A stretch of DNA of 64,000 nt from positions 15,561,750-15,625,749 of the forward strand of contig CM073551.1 of assembly GCA_037074615.1 (NCBI GenBank), read 5' to 3'. Within the stretch, counting starts at the first letter, position 1; each line of letters starts with the position of its first letter. Under the pieces are notes generated by a model. The model was given only the letters and a program-made list of their open reading frames with translations, did not search any database and was not told the DNA's origin. The stretch comes from Leucaena leucocephala. Lineage: Eukaryota > Streptophyta > Magnoliopsida > Fabales > Fabaceae. Positions 48,327-60,096 of the stretch are shown one piece after another. A program made the translations under genes and the position numbers.

Positions 48327-48793
48327 AAAGGGTTCTGTCTCACAGCATAAGATTCTGGCACTGAACAGAAGGTTATGGCTTAGTGATACTCTGATTTAGT
48401 TAGCTAACCCTCTTAAACAAGTTAAAAATTTGAATCCTTAGTGAACCAGAGGTTCCCTTCCTAGAGTACGATATGGAGATAATGTTCACTATTTAGAGAA
48501 GGATTCAGACAAGAGACAATGACACCCAAATAAATAGAACTATACCCCGTACCTTACAATTTTATGAGGTAGTGTTCAAGGATACGACTACGATAGACTA
48601 GTCTTAGTCAGCCATTACCGCCAGGTCTCGTGTTTCTTAGCACATGTGGCTGGACTAAGTAGGATGATGTCTGAGGAGCATTTTCCTCTATTGATAGAGA
48701 CAGAAGCTAGCCAGTTCAAGGTTAAGGAAGCTGCAAGAGTAGCTCAAGGTGTCATTCTGTGACCAGATGCTATAGTGATGATGATATATCCAA

Positions 48794-49030
48794 GTTACGA
48801 CTTGAAGGTGTCTAGGTCACGACTAGTAATCATGGAGAAGTAAGGTTATGATGAGTCAGGTCATAGGACGCGACTAATATGCATAGAGTAGTTTAGGTCA
48901 CGATGAGAGAAGACCTGTGGTCGTGACTGAAGAACCCAGAGTTGTCAAGTTGTGACGAGTACATTGAGATGGTCGCGACTAAAGTTCACAAAGAATGTGA
49001 GTCGCAACTAGCCAATATTCAGGTCACAAC
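48794..49030. repeat. GGTCGCGAC-type array in B2 interior
   Basis: Core starts 48794, 48816, 48845, 48867, 48897, 48920, 48949, 48972, 49001 and 49023. Intervals are 22, 29, 22, 30, 23, 29, 23, 29 and 22. Many cores carry CpG-decay changes (GTCACGAC, GTCGTGAC). Confidence 0.85.
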
Positions 49031-49687
49031 TAGGATGCATAGAGACCTAATGATGAATAAAGATGCCAACCTCGCTGAAGTTCATCGGCTAAAGGATTGG
49101 TATAAAACACGATCAAGCCTGATAGTACAAAGTACTGAGATACAAAAGATCAATTTAAGATGATATTCAGAAGTAGACCCTCCATGTGATAACTAGGAGT
49201 AAATCTACATTACAAAGGTTTTATTTAGCTAGTCTGAACAGAAGAATTAAAAGTTAGATTGAGATTTTCCTAGGAATGATCCTAGCACATGGCCTGAAGT
49301 TAGAAACGTGATGGCTAATAGTTAGAGAGCTAATGCTCCTAAAACAGAGGAACCCCATCACAAAGAAACAGTAGCCTAGCAGATCTAAGTAGAGCACCTC
49401 ATATAGCAGAAATAATAGTAGTAGTTGATGAATAAGATCCATGTGACTTAAGTCCCCAAGATTAAGAAAAAGACTAGAAAAGAATCACAGTCTGGTCAAG
49501 AATAGATTGGGATTGATATATACATAGAAGAAGTTAAGAGATAGTAGAGAGATATAGAAGTTACTCCATAAAGATGGAGATTGATCCGCTCACCTAAGAA
49601 GTTTTATCGAGTAGTTTTACGAGAAGCATTCCTCTCAATTTGATAGAGATGAGCGTAAGGCTAAGTGTTAAGGTAGGGAAAAAGGAA

Positions 49688-49821
49688 CCCATTAATGAAT
49701 ACTTAGCCGAGTTCATACACATGAATAGAGATAGTTGAATGACTAAGAAGTTAACCCTTTAATGAATACTTAGCCAAGTTCATCCACATGAACAGAGATA
49801 GTTAAATGACTAAGAAGTTAA
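49688..49821 (+). repeat. 67-bp tandem duplication in B2 gag
   Basis: Units 49688-49754 and 49755-49821 differ at about six positions. As 67 is not a multiple of three, the duplication shifts the frame. Confidence 0.85.
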
Positions 49822-50910
49822 GTCATGGATTAAATTCTGTTACAAAGAAAGAATTTTTCTCAGGTAGTTGCAGAAGTTTAATAGAGCGGTAGATGTATGT
49901 AAGATTAGAAAGGAAGTTTATGATGTCTAGAGAGTGAAAGATAGCCACATTTTAAAAGATAAAGAGACTCTCCTATGTAAGAAAGAGTAATGATCAAAAG
50001 TTAGGTAAAGTAATGAAAGGTTGAGTCTATACCCTAGTAAGAGGGTAATATGGTAGCTTAAGTAAAAGAATAATTATTTCAGGTTCTTGAATAAATTGTC
50101 AGATCCTGATCAGATAATGTGATAGATAATCTGACAGATAATGTGACAAAGGAAAGAATGCTTTAAAGTTTGACTAGTTAATTGTTTAATTGCAGTGTGC
50201 GTATGATGGATGGTTGAGCAAATTATGTGATGATGATATGGCTTATATTGCCATAAGTTATGATGAATAGTTGTATCTCCTTGCAGTTGTCATGTGATGA
50301 GGTACATGCAATAGGAATGTACCCAAAATGACAGATAGTCTCAGTGAGTGGGACAGTTAATTACAGTATGATTGGGGTTACTCAGGTATTTCTACAGACT
50401 TGTGAATGCAGTACTTATGGCCATTTCTTATGTTAGGGGTACAGCAATTACCAAGAGGGTGATAGTGTTATAACTCTATTAAAAGAAATGGTATACAGAA
50501 AGAATAATAGACAACAACAAAGAGATTATTTTCAGATCACTCATCAGATAAGAGTTAAATCTAAAATAGATGGCTCTCAGATAGAACTAGATTCATATGA
50601 GTACATATCACTCTTTAGATAAGAGTTAGATCTGATACATATTGCTCTTCAGATAAGAGCACAGCTTAGATATAGATTGCTCGCAGTTAGAGTATAGATT
50701 AAAATGAGAAGTTATATGCAGCCATAGCAACATAATGCAATTGCAGGTAGTTAGACCATGACTGCACAAGGCAATAGCCCATGGAACACTGGTGGAAAAT
50801 TGGCAATCGAAATCCTCATTTTTAAACCGGTCAATGCGGAGACGATTTTAAAAAAATGAGCGGGGGTATTTTTGCAAATAAAATGAAATATTCACACCGT
50901 ATTTACTCGT

Positions 50911-51065
50911 GACCGATGTGGAAATATTTAGTCCAGTTTAGATGTTTACTTTCTACAGCAGATTTTATATAGATCGATGTGGAAATATTTAGTCCAGTTT
51001 AGATTTTTAATTTCTACAGCGTATTTATATTGACCGATATGGAAATATTTAGTCTGGTTTAGATG
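50911..51065. repeat. CACTA left subterminal repeats
   Basis: Three copies of a unit beginning ACCGATGTGGAAATATTTAG, at about 50911, 50973 and 51033 (period about 61 bp). Such repeats bind the element's own protein in En/Spm; that role is inferred here. Confidence 0.75.
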
Positions 51066-51195
51066 AACTCCGTCAGTATCCTTTCCCTCCATTTTATGTC
51101 AAGTCTTCCTAGACATGCGCAGTATTTCATCATGATCACCTTCTCCAATATCTGTTTTATATTTATTTCTTCTATTATTCTATCTTAAGTCTCCA

Positions 51196-51504
51196 ATGGC
51201 TTCTTCCTCATCCACCCCTCCTTCTTCGCCTCACAAAAGACAGAGATAGAATGTTGAAGGCAAACATATATCTCGTTATTACCCTTCAGTTCCTTCTCCT
51301 CCTCCCCTGCTTCAGCAACTAGTGGAGTGCCTAGAGGAACTCATCCTGCGCTTCAATGCCCTGGAGCGTTCGGTGGAAGAACTGGCTCTGAAAGTGGAGA
51401 GGATGAATGAATGTTTCAGAGCCTTCCATTCTGAAGTTCGTCGCCATCAACAGGATGATGATAGTTTATTTTATCCTGTTGTTGATCCCAATTTTGACTC
51501 CTAA
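51196..51504 (+). pseudogene. Small CACTA gene with coiled-coil-like segment
   Basis: ATG at 51196 opens MASSSSTPPSSPHKRQR, then an in-frame TAG at 51247, then the same frame runs to TAA at 51504. The later part (ECLEELILRFNALERSVEEL and on) looks helical with heptad-like Leu/Ile/Val spacing and ends acidic. The N-terminus is nearly the same as that of TNP2 at 52134, so one is a duplicate of the other. No known domain. Confidence 0.5.
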
Positions 51505-51794
51505 AACCCTGATTCAGAAGATGATGATGATGATCAGTGAAAAAGGGGTCACCCCTGCCTTTCTCTATTCCCCACCTCCTTTTTTATGTAATGAAAAGAA
51601 TTAATGAGGAGTTGACGATATTGTATTTATATAGCTAGCTAGGTTGATAGAGCGAGGTCTTTTTTTTTAGATTTCAAGATGTAAAGTTAGTTAGTAAAGT
51701 TTAATTTGAATGAATATAATAAAATTTTAACAGGTTTCTTGTTCTGCATACGTTGCTGATAATCCGTTTATTTTTCATCTAAATCCCACTTTTA

Positions 51795-51885
51795 AACTGG
51801 TCATTGAGGAGAAGACGGTTTAAAAAAAATTAAATTTTTACACCGGTTTTAAAAGTAACCGATTTAAAATATAAATACCCGGTGC
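51795..51885. repeat. Internal copy of CACTA left subterminal sequence
   Basis: CCCACTTTTAAACTGGTCAT followed by GAGGAGAAGACGGTTT matches 50808-50850. With the repeated MASSS exon this marks a duplication of the left end. Confidence 0.7.
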
Positions 51886-52133
51886 AGATTAGCTTCGTCC
51901 CATCTGCCTCTTCAGTTTCCTGTCTATGCTTTCCCGCGCGCTTTCTTTATTCTTCAGACCGTTCATTTCACTTCTTCGGTTCCCAACGTTTGTAGTCATT
52001 ATGATAGAAGGCCAATTGTATTCTTCTATATTCTTATTGATCATGAACCATATATATATGTATACCATTCCTATGATCGATCTATCTGACTTTATCTCTA
52101 TTTTCTTTTCTTTTCATTTATCTGACTCCTCCA

Positions 52134-53800
52134 ATGGCCTCTTCCTCACGCACGCCTCCTTCTCTGCCCCACAAAAGAAATAGAGACGACTTTGAAGACA
52201 AATATCCTGATCCTCACCCATCCTGATCTGTGTTCTTTGAGCTTCCATATTAGCGACATCTTCATGTAAGGCACTATCTTGATGTGATGCATGTGGAGAA
52301 AAATGTGTGTGACAGTATTGTTGGAACACTTCTTAACACACATGGTAGTTTCAAAGACGGTTTGAAGGCAAGATTGGATTTGAAAGAAATGGGAATACGA
52401 GAGGATTTACATCCGAAGCCAGATGGTGAGGGGAGCTATCATGTTGAAGAGACTAACATCTTGTCCAAGACTGAGTGAAGAAGTATTTGTGAGTGTTTGC
52501 AAGGAATCAAAGTTCCCTCTGGGTACTCATCTAATCTTAAGAGGATTGTGTCCATGAAAGATTTGAAATTAGTAGGCCAAAAGGCTCATGATTGTCATTT
52601 ATTGATGCAACAACTACTCCCAGTGGTTGTTCGAGGAATCCTTCAAGATGATTTGAGACACATTATAACCCGACTTTGCTTCTTCTTTAATGCTATATGT
52701 GGCAAAGTGTTTGAGACTAAAAAGTTGGAGGAATTGGAGCACGAGGGTTATGTTATTTTGTGCCAGCTTGAAAAATAGTTTCTTCTTGCCTTTTTTGACA
52801 TCATGGTACACCTCATCGTTCATCTAGTGAGAGAGATAAAATTGTGTGGCCCTGTATACTTACGATGGATATACCCATTTGAAAGATACATGAAAATTCT
52901 TAAAGGGTATATGAAGAATCCAAATCGGCCCGAAGCATCCATTGTTCAAAAATATGTTGCCGAAGAAGCTATGGATTTTTGTCAACAATACCTTTCTAAA
53001 GTAAGACTTACTGGTCTCCATAAACCCCGTGCCAAACAGGGGTTAATGGGGAATGTCGGTGAGGAGTGTTGATCGTAATGAATTGCAGCAAATACACTTA
53101 CACATCTTGAATAACATTGGTGAAGTTCAAGACTATATTGCTGTTCATAAAGATCTTGTCCGGAAAAAAAATAATAAGATGACAGAGCAAAGGCTGATTA
53201 GAGAACACAACAAATCTTTTGCACATTAGTTCAAACTGGAGGTTGAAAATGAGGATTGTGTTTCTGATATAGTTAGATGGTTGGCATGTGGTCCTGAACA
53301 TAATGTGATCTGTTGGAATTCATTTGATATCAACGGGTATTCCTTTTATACGAAGTCCCTATATGATAGAAGTAGCGTGCAAAATAGTGGTGTTATGTTA
53401 GTGGATGAAGCTATGCATTTCTCTAGTTCAAAAGACAACAATCCTAAATTAGCAGCCATCCCTTATTATGGCGTTGTTGAAGAGATTTGGGAGGTGGACT
53501 ACTCCAAATTCAAAGTTCTCGTGTTCAAATGCAAGTGGGCTAATGTAAACAACGGTGTTATGGTCGATCAGTTAGGATTTACACTAGTGGATTTGAATAA
53601 TACAAGTTTTGGGGATGAGCCTTTCATTATGGCAGACCAAGCAAAGAAAGTGTTCTATATCACTGATCCTTAACATGAAAGATGGTCTGTCGAGCTCCAA
53701 GGAAAAAGGGTTGTTGACAATGATGATTCTTTTTATGAGATCCCTTCTTTTTCAGTAGGTTTACCAAAACTAAATGAAGAAGAAGTGGATTCTGATTAAT
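52134..53800 (+). pseudogene. TNP2-type CACTA transposase, N-terminal part missing
   Basis: ATG at 52134 (MASSSRTPPSLPHKRNRDDF) leads in the same frame, through TGA and TAG, into the TNP2 phrase FFELPY.RHLHVRHYLDVMH and VEKNVCDSIVGTLLN. Then comes the DUF4218-like part (LPVVVRGILQDDLRHIITRL, WIYPFERYMKILKGYM) at 52497-53070 and the DUF4216-like part (DINGYSFYTKSLYD, IWEVDYSKFKVLVFKCKWAN) at 53264-53672, ending with GLPKLNEEEVDSD near 53796. The N-terminal catalytic portion normally before ELPYW is absent, and there are further stops near 52476, 52776 and 53070. It is an internally deleted relic. Confidence 0.87.
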
Positions 53801-53959
53801 TTCTGTGTTTCTTGTTTTTGATGTAGTCTAAATAATAACAGAGACAGATTCTTGACGTATATGATTTTGATGTAATAATAACAGAGACAGATTCTTGTTC
53901 TGATAAGAATGTTGTGACGCCAAGGATGGAATGATATATCTGATGATGGAGTTTAAAAA

Positions 53960-54190
53960 AATAACTACAACATTCAAATCGGTCTTAAGTGCTATCCGGT
54001 GTAAAAAGTCTAATTTGTAAATAAATTATAGTTCAATTTTACACCGAGTTATGCTTTATCTGGTGTTATATTTTAGACGGTGTTATTTTTTACACCGGTT
54101 TTATACTTTATCCGGTGTAAAATATATCAAGTTTAGACCGGTTAGTTTTTTACCCGGGTTAGAATAATTTATATCCGCTGTAAAATATTT
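53960..54190. repeat. Internal subterminal-like repeats between the CACTA genes
   Basis: Repeated TTTACACCGG and CCGGTGTAAAA phrases in both directions, the same words as the right subterminal region. Their place just upstream of the second gene suggests an internal transposon end or a second promoter region. Confidence 0.65.
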
Positions 54191-56711
54191 ATATTCATTT
54201 TTTAAGTCCGCCCCTTGGCGCGACTATCATTCTCATTTCTCACGTACTCTGTCATATCTTCGCTCGTCGTGCTCTGTGGTTTTCGCGAGGCTTCTCCGCC
54301 CTCGATCAGTTGTTCTTCTCTGTTGTCTCTCTCGTTCTGTTATTCCGTGTACGTGTTCTCTGCATTATTTTCCCCTGTGTACGTGCTTCACCGTTTTTAT
54401 GTTCGTTTAATCTAGGTTTTCTATTTTTCCTGATGAATGCTTGCACATCTTTCCATTCATCACTGCTAAAGGAACAAGTTTTGTGTACTTTGACTGGTTG
54501 ATAGAAAAAGGGTTAAGTCTGTTTTTAATGTTTTTGATGTTGTTATTGCGTACATAGGAATATGGGGGATAGAGTTACTCAGATTGAGTCTAGCGATGCT
54601 CCAATAGCCACTACGCCAAGGAAGGGCAGAAGTGCGACTCGTTTGAAAAACATTACGAAGGACAGGATAGACGGGAAACTGCTTCCGATAGAGTTTAACA
54701 GAAACTGGAATCCAACTGGTGAACATAGGACAAAGTACGTAAGTTTTGTTAGCCTCCTAGCACGCAACAAGCCTAGCATCACCTATTTGACTTGGGATGC
54801 TATGGATGATCGTGTGAAGAATCAAATTTGAGACACTATTCGGGTATAGAAACTATCTAATATTGCATGCAGAGCAATACCAAATACACAACTGTTTATT
54901 GATTACTCTGCTTTTAATGGCAAACATTGCAGCTCACTTACGATGTCCCCAACAATGAGTTCTTGAAGAAGAAAATGTTATCCTATTGCGCTGAGCGTTA
55001 GAGGGCATTCAAGACCCAACTAGCTCGTCAGTATGTGCATGGACCGGACAGAAGTGGTCATTCTCAACCTTCTCCATGTAGCAAGTATCAATTCATCGAC
55101 GAAGCTGCGTGGGAAGAATTTGTTAGGATTCGGACCACGCCAGCAGCAATGGTGAGTGTATCCTTTTGTATGTGTTGGCAGAAAATGTATCAGAATATCA
55201 TATGTATTGATTTTAACTACTTCATGTCTTGTAGGAAAAAAGGGCAAAAGCGATTGAATACGCCCTCAAGAATGATTGCCCCCACACAATGTCTCGAGGG
55301 GGTTATGCGAAGGTAGAAAGAGAGTTGTTGGGGGCCAAGAGGAAGAGGCTAGAAGAAAATGCTAGGTTGGAACCTAGTGTTCTTCTTGACCCCCCTCTCC
55401 AATACGTCGCGAAGAAAAATGGTTGTACGCTCACCAAAGAAAGAGCGGAGCATTTACAAGCGACAATGCTCGCATGATTGCTGAAAAAATTGTAAGCACT
55501 ACTTGTATTATTTTGTTTTAGTAGATTATAATCATATCATTTTCCTTATGTTTGTTCTTTCTATGTTATAGAGTGATCTTAAACAACAAGAGTCCCATGG
55601 ATCCTTCAAGTCAGATGGTAGGAATGACATCTTGACTGTTGCCACTGGCAAACAAGAACATGGGGGCCGTGTCAGGGGAGTTGGAAGAGGTGTGGGTATA
55701 AGAGATTACTTTAGATCATCTCAAAGACATTCCCCACATGTGGTACCGAGGGCAAAGTTGGAATCCTTGCTCTCCATCAAAAGGCAGAGGCTAAAGAAGA
55801 GGCTTCGATAGAGGCTAGGGCACAAGCAGAAGCTTCAATTGAGGCACAATTACAACAGGGATTCGTAAAGATGAAGGAAGAAATGTTGTCCATGATGACA
55901 TCAAGGCAGCAAGAGCCAACTGATCCCCTCCCACCCTCAAATACAGCCTGTCCAAGCACTAAGGAGAGCTGTTGCTTGCTGCTGTCAGGGGATGCAGAAT
56001 ATTGTGATCTATATGTGGAGGATCCTCTTGATGCTTAGTGGCAAGTGGCTCCATCCATAGCCTAGGGGCAACTATTCACCACATCCAAATCCAGGATGAT
56101 CAATTAAGGGTGACAGTTGAAGACGTGCTAATTAGAGATGCTCTTGTCCCAATTCCCACTGATAAGATGAAGATAGTGAGCCAAGCAAAAGGGACTTTCA
56201 TATTGTGGCCAAAGCATCTTGTTTCGAATCAAGTCGCCTCATCCCCCAGCCAACTTCCCACCCCTCCCACTTTGAATGCCATGCAACGTGTGATCCTATT
56301 GGCATATGACAAAACGTTCCATATGGAGTGTTGCCTATGGATTCAGCTATGGGCGACATGGGGGAACCGACCTTCCTAGACCATGCGGACGTCAAATCTC
56401 TGATCACTCCTAAGGAAGAACTGACCTTCGGCTGTATCCAAGTATTTTTTATGTAAGTATAATTTAAATGTAAATATATGTAATAACAAAGTTTAAGTCT
56501 TACAACTAATGTCGTGTATGCATTGCCTATAGGTACATGCAAGCTGAGTTGGTTTCCTCAAAGGGCAAACAAAAAAAGTTCGGATTCCTATGCCCACTTC
56601 AGATTTATGCTAAAGGGACCTCTCAATCTTCGAGGCTTGCATACATTTCAAGGAGGCTCGGTGAAACCGATATTGATTGTTTCTTCACACCATATATGCA
56701 GGAGTAAGAAT

Positions 56712-58663
56712 TGTTGGAGATTGTGCCCTAGGGGCCAATCATTACCTTATGAACATTGTTGATTTATGAATTTCTTAATTATGTTATCATATTATTTGCA
56801 TGTTTACTATGATGACAATCCTTGGATAACTCGTGATCTTATCCTAAATGTCCCTGGTCGGTCATCTATGTGGGAACAGAGATGAAATAAGACCAGTATG
56901 ACTTTGAAGATATATAGAGATATAAATCAAAGTTATAGGCACATGTAAGAGTACAGGGTGTCGGACCGACCCGCTATAAGAGAGCTGCATGGGTTAATTC
57001 ATAAGCTTCTCTCATATACAAGCCATGTCACTATGCCCTTTGACCTGAGATCATCATGGATTCCTACATGACGAACGCTCAGCTTTGACCTAGTCAAAAG
57101 TCACTTTTGACCGAGTGATCATAAAGGCTGTGTTCGGGCTTAGTGGTTTTTCATGCGGAGGAATGTGAATGGTCAAGATGGAATTTGTCCCTCACATTCG
57201 TAGAGAGATATTCTGGGCCCCTCGATGAGTAAGTCTGAGAAATATATGGCCATACTGGAATGGAAGGGTAGTTCCATTTCTATATTCAGACCACTCAGGG
57301 ATCGAGAAAGTAACGGTCAGGAATAGGAGGATGACGTTCACCATGCCTCATCCATGACCGAAATATCGTGTGACAAAAGGGACGTGATATGGTTGTATGA
57401 AAGATAACATCGTTCGTTGATCCTCATATGTTTTGGGTAGTCGTAATGTCTTGCTAGAGGCCGCTTACGACTTATGGGTTAGTATAGTAACTAGCCCACT
57501 GCCAACTTCATATGGGCCTACAAGGTCGCACACAAAATAGCCCAACTCGAGCTGTGATGTCCAGATTCATTAGACCTAAGAGATGTCTAGATTCAATGAA
57601 TAGTCTAGGGTGGATTTATATATTTTATATATATATAAATTTGTATATATATATTATATATATAATATATATAATATAAGAGATATTTGCAAGATTTAAT
57701 TTGTAAGAATAAATTAAATATCTATCACTTTTGAATTTGAATTTAAATGGATATGATCTATTTGAATTTGAAATTCAAATTGATAAAATATCTCAAATTT
57801 GATTTATGAGAATAAATCAAATATAATTCCGTCTTATCTTTATTTTAAATTAAATAAATAGGTGAATTAAATCTGTGAGACGAATTTAATAAAAACAGTA
57901 TTTATTTAATTAGTTTCTTATCAAATTTGCAATATATGATATTGTATTAATTTTAGAATTAATATAAGATTAATTCTGAAGCCCGGCCCAATTAGAAGCC
58001 CGATAGCATCCTATATATTTGACATTAGGAGCTAGGGTTCTACACATAATACACAACACAACTCACAAGAGAAAAAGGGGCAGGAGAGTGCAAAAGGTTT
58101 GCAGATAAGAAACTGCCAGAATATAGAGATAGTGAGGACGGAATCTTGAGAAAACCCTAGAGGGACAAGAGGCGCTAGCACGTCGTTCGTGGTTGGAACG
58201 CTGTTCGTGTGGATACCGGTAGAGGAAGCCGATCTGAGCTGTCGACTTCTTACGATCGAGAAAAGAAACCAGACATGAAGACAGGTCGCGACCTATTAAC
58301 ACTAAGGTCGCGACCATACGGGCATCTGAACGTCAGAAATCTGAAAAAAGGATACAGGTAGCGACTTGAAGACGACGAGGTCGCGACTACAAACTCCAGA
58401 GGCTACAGGTCGCGATGAGAAGATTAGGAGGTCGCGACTAACAACTCCAGAGGCGACAGGTCACGACGAGAAGATTAGGAGGTCGCGACTAAAAGTTCCA
58501 GAGGCGAGGAGTCGCGACTAGTGGATACGGAGGTCGCGACTAAAGCTTGAATACGAAGGTAACACTTCTTTCTCCTTGACTTAAACACACTCGGTAGATC
58601 CTGGCTGGGAATGGAAAAAAATTTTAAAGTTAATTTTCGCTGCGTGTCTTCCAATTCCCTTCA
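56712..58663 (+). mobile_element. Copia solo LTR (Tork/Angela-like), copy 2
   Basis: TGTTGGAGATTGTGCCCTAG to CCAATTCCCTTCA, 1952 bp, perfect duplication AGAAT (56707-56711 and 58664-58668). Closely similar to copy 1 throughout. It lies near an exon-intron boundary of the Ulp1 part of the CACTA gene, about 90 bp before the exon that starts at 58753. Confidence 0.9.
58284..58540. repeat. GGTCGCGAC array in Copia LTR copy 2
   Basis: Ten sites: 58284/58306, 58357/58379, 58408/58430, 58459/58481, 58510/58532. All five pairs are exactly 22 bp apart and the last four pairs follow at 29 bp, a strict 51-bp tandem repeat. Copy 1 has four pairs, so the arrays differ by one unit. Confidence 0.92.
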
Positions 58664-59589
58664 AGAATAATAATATTTTATTTTATTTCATATATACTAG
58701 TTTTGTATTTGCTTAATTATAATACTCATTCTCTTTTAACTAATCTCTACAGCAATCATTGGCAACTTGTCATCCTATGTAAGCATAGCTATAAAGTTTT
58801 CTTCTTATGCTCCCTCCATTACAAGCCCTCAGTTGATGTCAGGAAGATCATGAACACGTACGTGAGTTCTCTTCTATACACAATGATCTTTGTGATAAAT
58901 GGGTTACTAACTTATTAACTTTGGTCATAGGGCTATGAGGACGTTCGCAGTTGCAAGGGGCCGTAAGCACACTAATTTGGTGAGGGACCCTGAATGGATC
59001 ACACCGAAGGTAATAAAAGTATATATTAGGTGTTAGCTAGGTTCCCCGTTTTGATGATGAGAAATAATTTTTATCTTATTAACATTACAGAGTCGAAGGC
59101 AACCCAGAGAAAGCAACTTGTGTGGCTTCTACATAGTCAGACACATGGTCAATATTATCTTGGCAAATAGGATTGACCTAACTGAGGAGGTAAAATTATA
59201 TTTTTAATGATTTCATATTTCTTAATTGTCAATCTAATCTATATTAGTAATGCCTTAATTTCTTTGATTTTGATTTCATATTTCAGATGTCTGATCAACC
59301 TGATCCATTTCCTGACCAAGATATTGAGGACCTGCGTAATCGGTGGGCAGAGTTTTTTGTTCAATTCCTTCCTTCTCTATAGTATTTGTCTTTCACTTAA
59401 TACCTTTTTCTACTTTTCTATTCAAATTGTAGCATTTTTGTATTGAATTTTATTAAATGAATAATATAATGAGCAATTGAATTATATATGTCTCTGGCAT
59501 CTTGAACTGAGGATGATCGATGATTGAGTCGTATATTATATTTGGGCAGTTTATTTATGAAGCTTCAGGCCAATGAAATGTATTAAATA

Positions 59590-60060
59590 TAAACTTATAA
59601 TAACATCTACATCGGAGGTATATATACCTGCCGGTGTAGAAAGAAAATATATCATAATATAAATTTAATAACATCTACATCAGACGTATATACAACCGGT
59701 GTTAACATTTGAATAATCTACACCGTCCCAATATTCAACTGGTGTAGATGTTAAAAAATAATACACCAGATATAAATGCGAACCACTTTAAAATGTAGAC
59801 TGGTGTGAAAAAGTATACATTCTACACACCGTCCCAATATTCAACCGGTGTTAACATTTGAACAATCTACCCCATCCCAATATTCAACCGGTGTAGATGT
59901 TAAAAATAATACACCGGATGTAAATGTGAACCGCTGTAAAATTTAGACCGGTGTAAAAAAGTATACATTCTACACCCGTCCTGTGACCGGTGTAAAATGT
60001 CTCACTTTTTACACGGTCCATTTCTACATCGGTTGTATGTGCGATGTTGAATGCCATTTT
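59590..60060. repeat. CACTA right subterminal repeats
   Basis: Many ACCGGTGTAGA and inverse phrases. A longer unit containing CACCGTCCCAATATTCAAC is present at about 59721, 59826 and, shortened, 59873. The words match those at 53960-54190 more than those at the left end. Confidence 0.75.
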
Positions 60061-60096
60061 CAACCTGTGTAGAAATGCTTTTTTCCAGCCGTGGAA

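Larger units (their letters stand above)
48327..50786 (+). pseudogene. B2 leader and gag remnant
   Basis: Very decayed. The piece around 49600-49830 reads like gag (FYRVVLREAF, EPINEYLAEF) across several stops. A GGTCGCGAC-type array sits upstream of it, and a 67-bp tandem duplication within it. From 49830 to 50786 I see no clear domain; 50520-50710 has repeated CAGATAAGAG phrases. The CACTA transposon cuts the sequence at 50787. Confidence 0.55.
54562..59382 (+). pseudogene. Transposase_24 plus Ulp1-type protease gene of the CACTA element
   Basis: Starts at 54562 (MGDRVTQIESSDAPIATTPR), just after a likely splice acceptor. The Transposase_24 (PF03004) core is split by introns: RNWNPTGEHRTKYVSFV, WEEFVRIRTTPAAM, KAIEYALKNDCPHTMSRGGY (to about 55310). 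Later come DALVPIPTDKMKIV (56140) and a Ulp1-like C-terminal part: NHWQLVIL (58755), then FFLCSLHYKPS, then SNLCGFYIVRH with the nucleophile Cys codon at 59121. The catalytic His and Cys are present, but the Asp expected in FFLDSLH is Cys (58808-58810). Stops near 54829, 55475 and 56038 and the LTR at 56712 break it. Ulp1 domains are known in plant transposons; their job there is unclear. Confidence 0.82.
50787..60093 (+). mobile_element. CACTA (En/Spm) transposon with TNP2, Transposase_24 and Ulp1 remnants
   Basis: Left end CACTGGTGGAAAA, right end inverted CACGGCTGGAAAAA, 3-bp duplication GAA (50784-50786 and 60094-60096). Subterminal repeats lie at both ends, as in this superfamily. Three coding blocks on the plus strand: a small coiled-coil-like frame (51196-51504), a truncated TNP2 (52134-53800), and a Transposase_24 plus Ulp1-protease gene (54562-59382). 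A Copia LTR sits in the last one. All are broken, so this copy is not autonomous. Confidence 0.9.
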
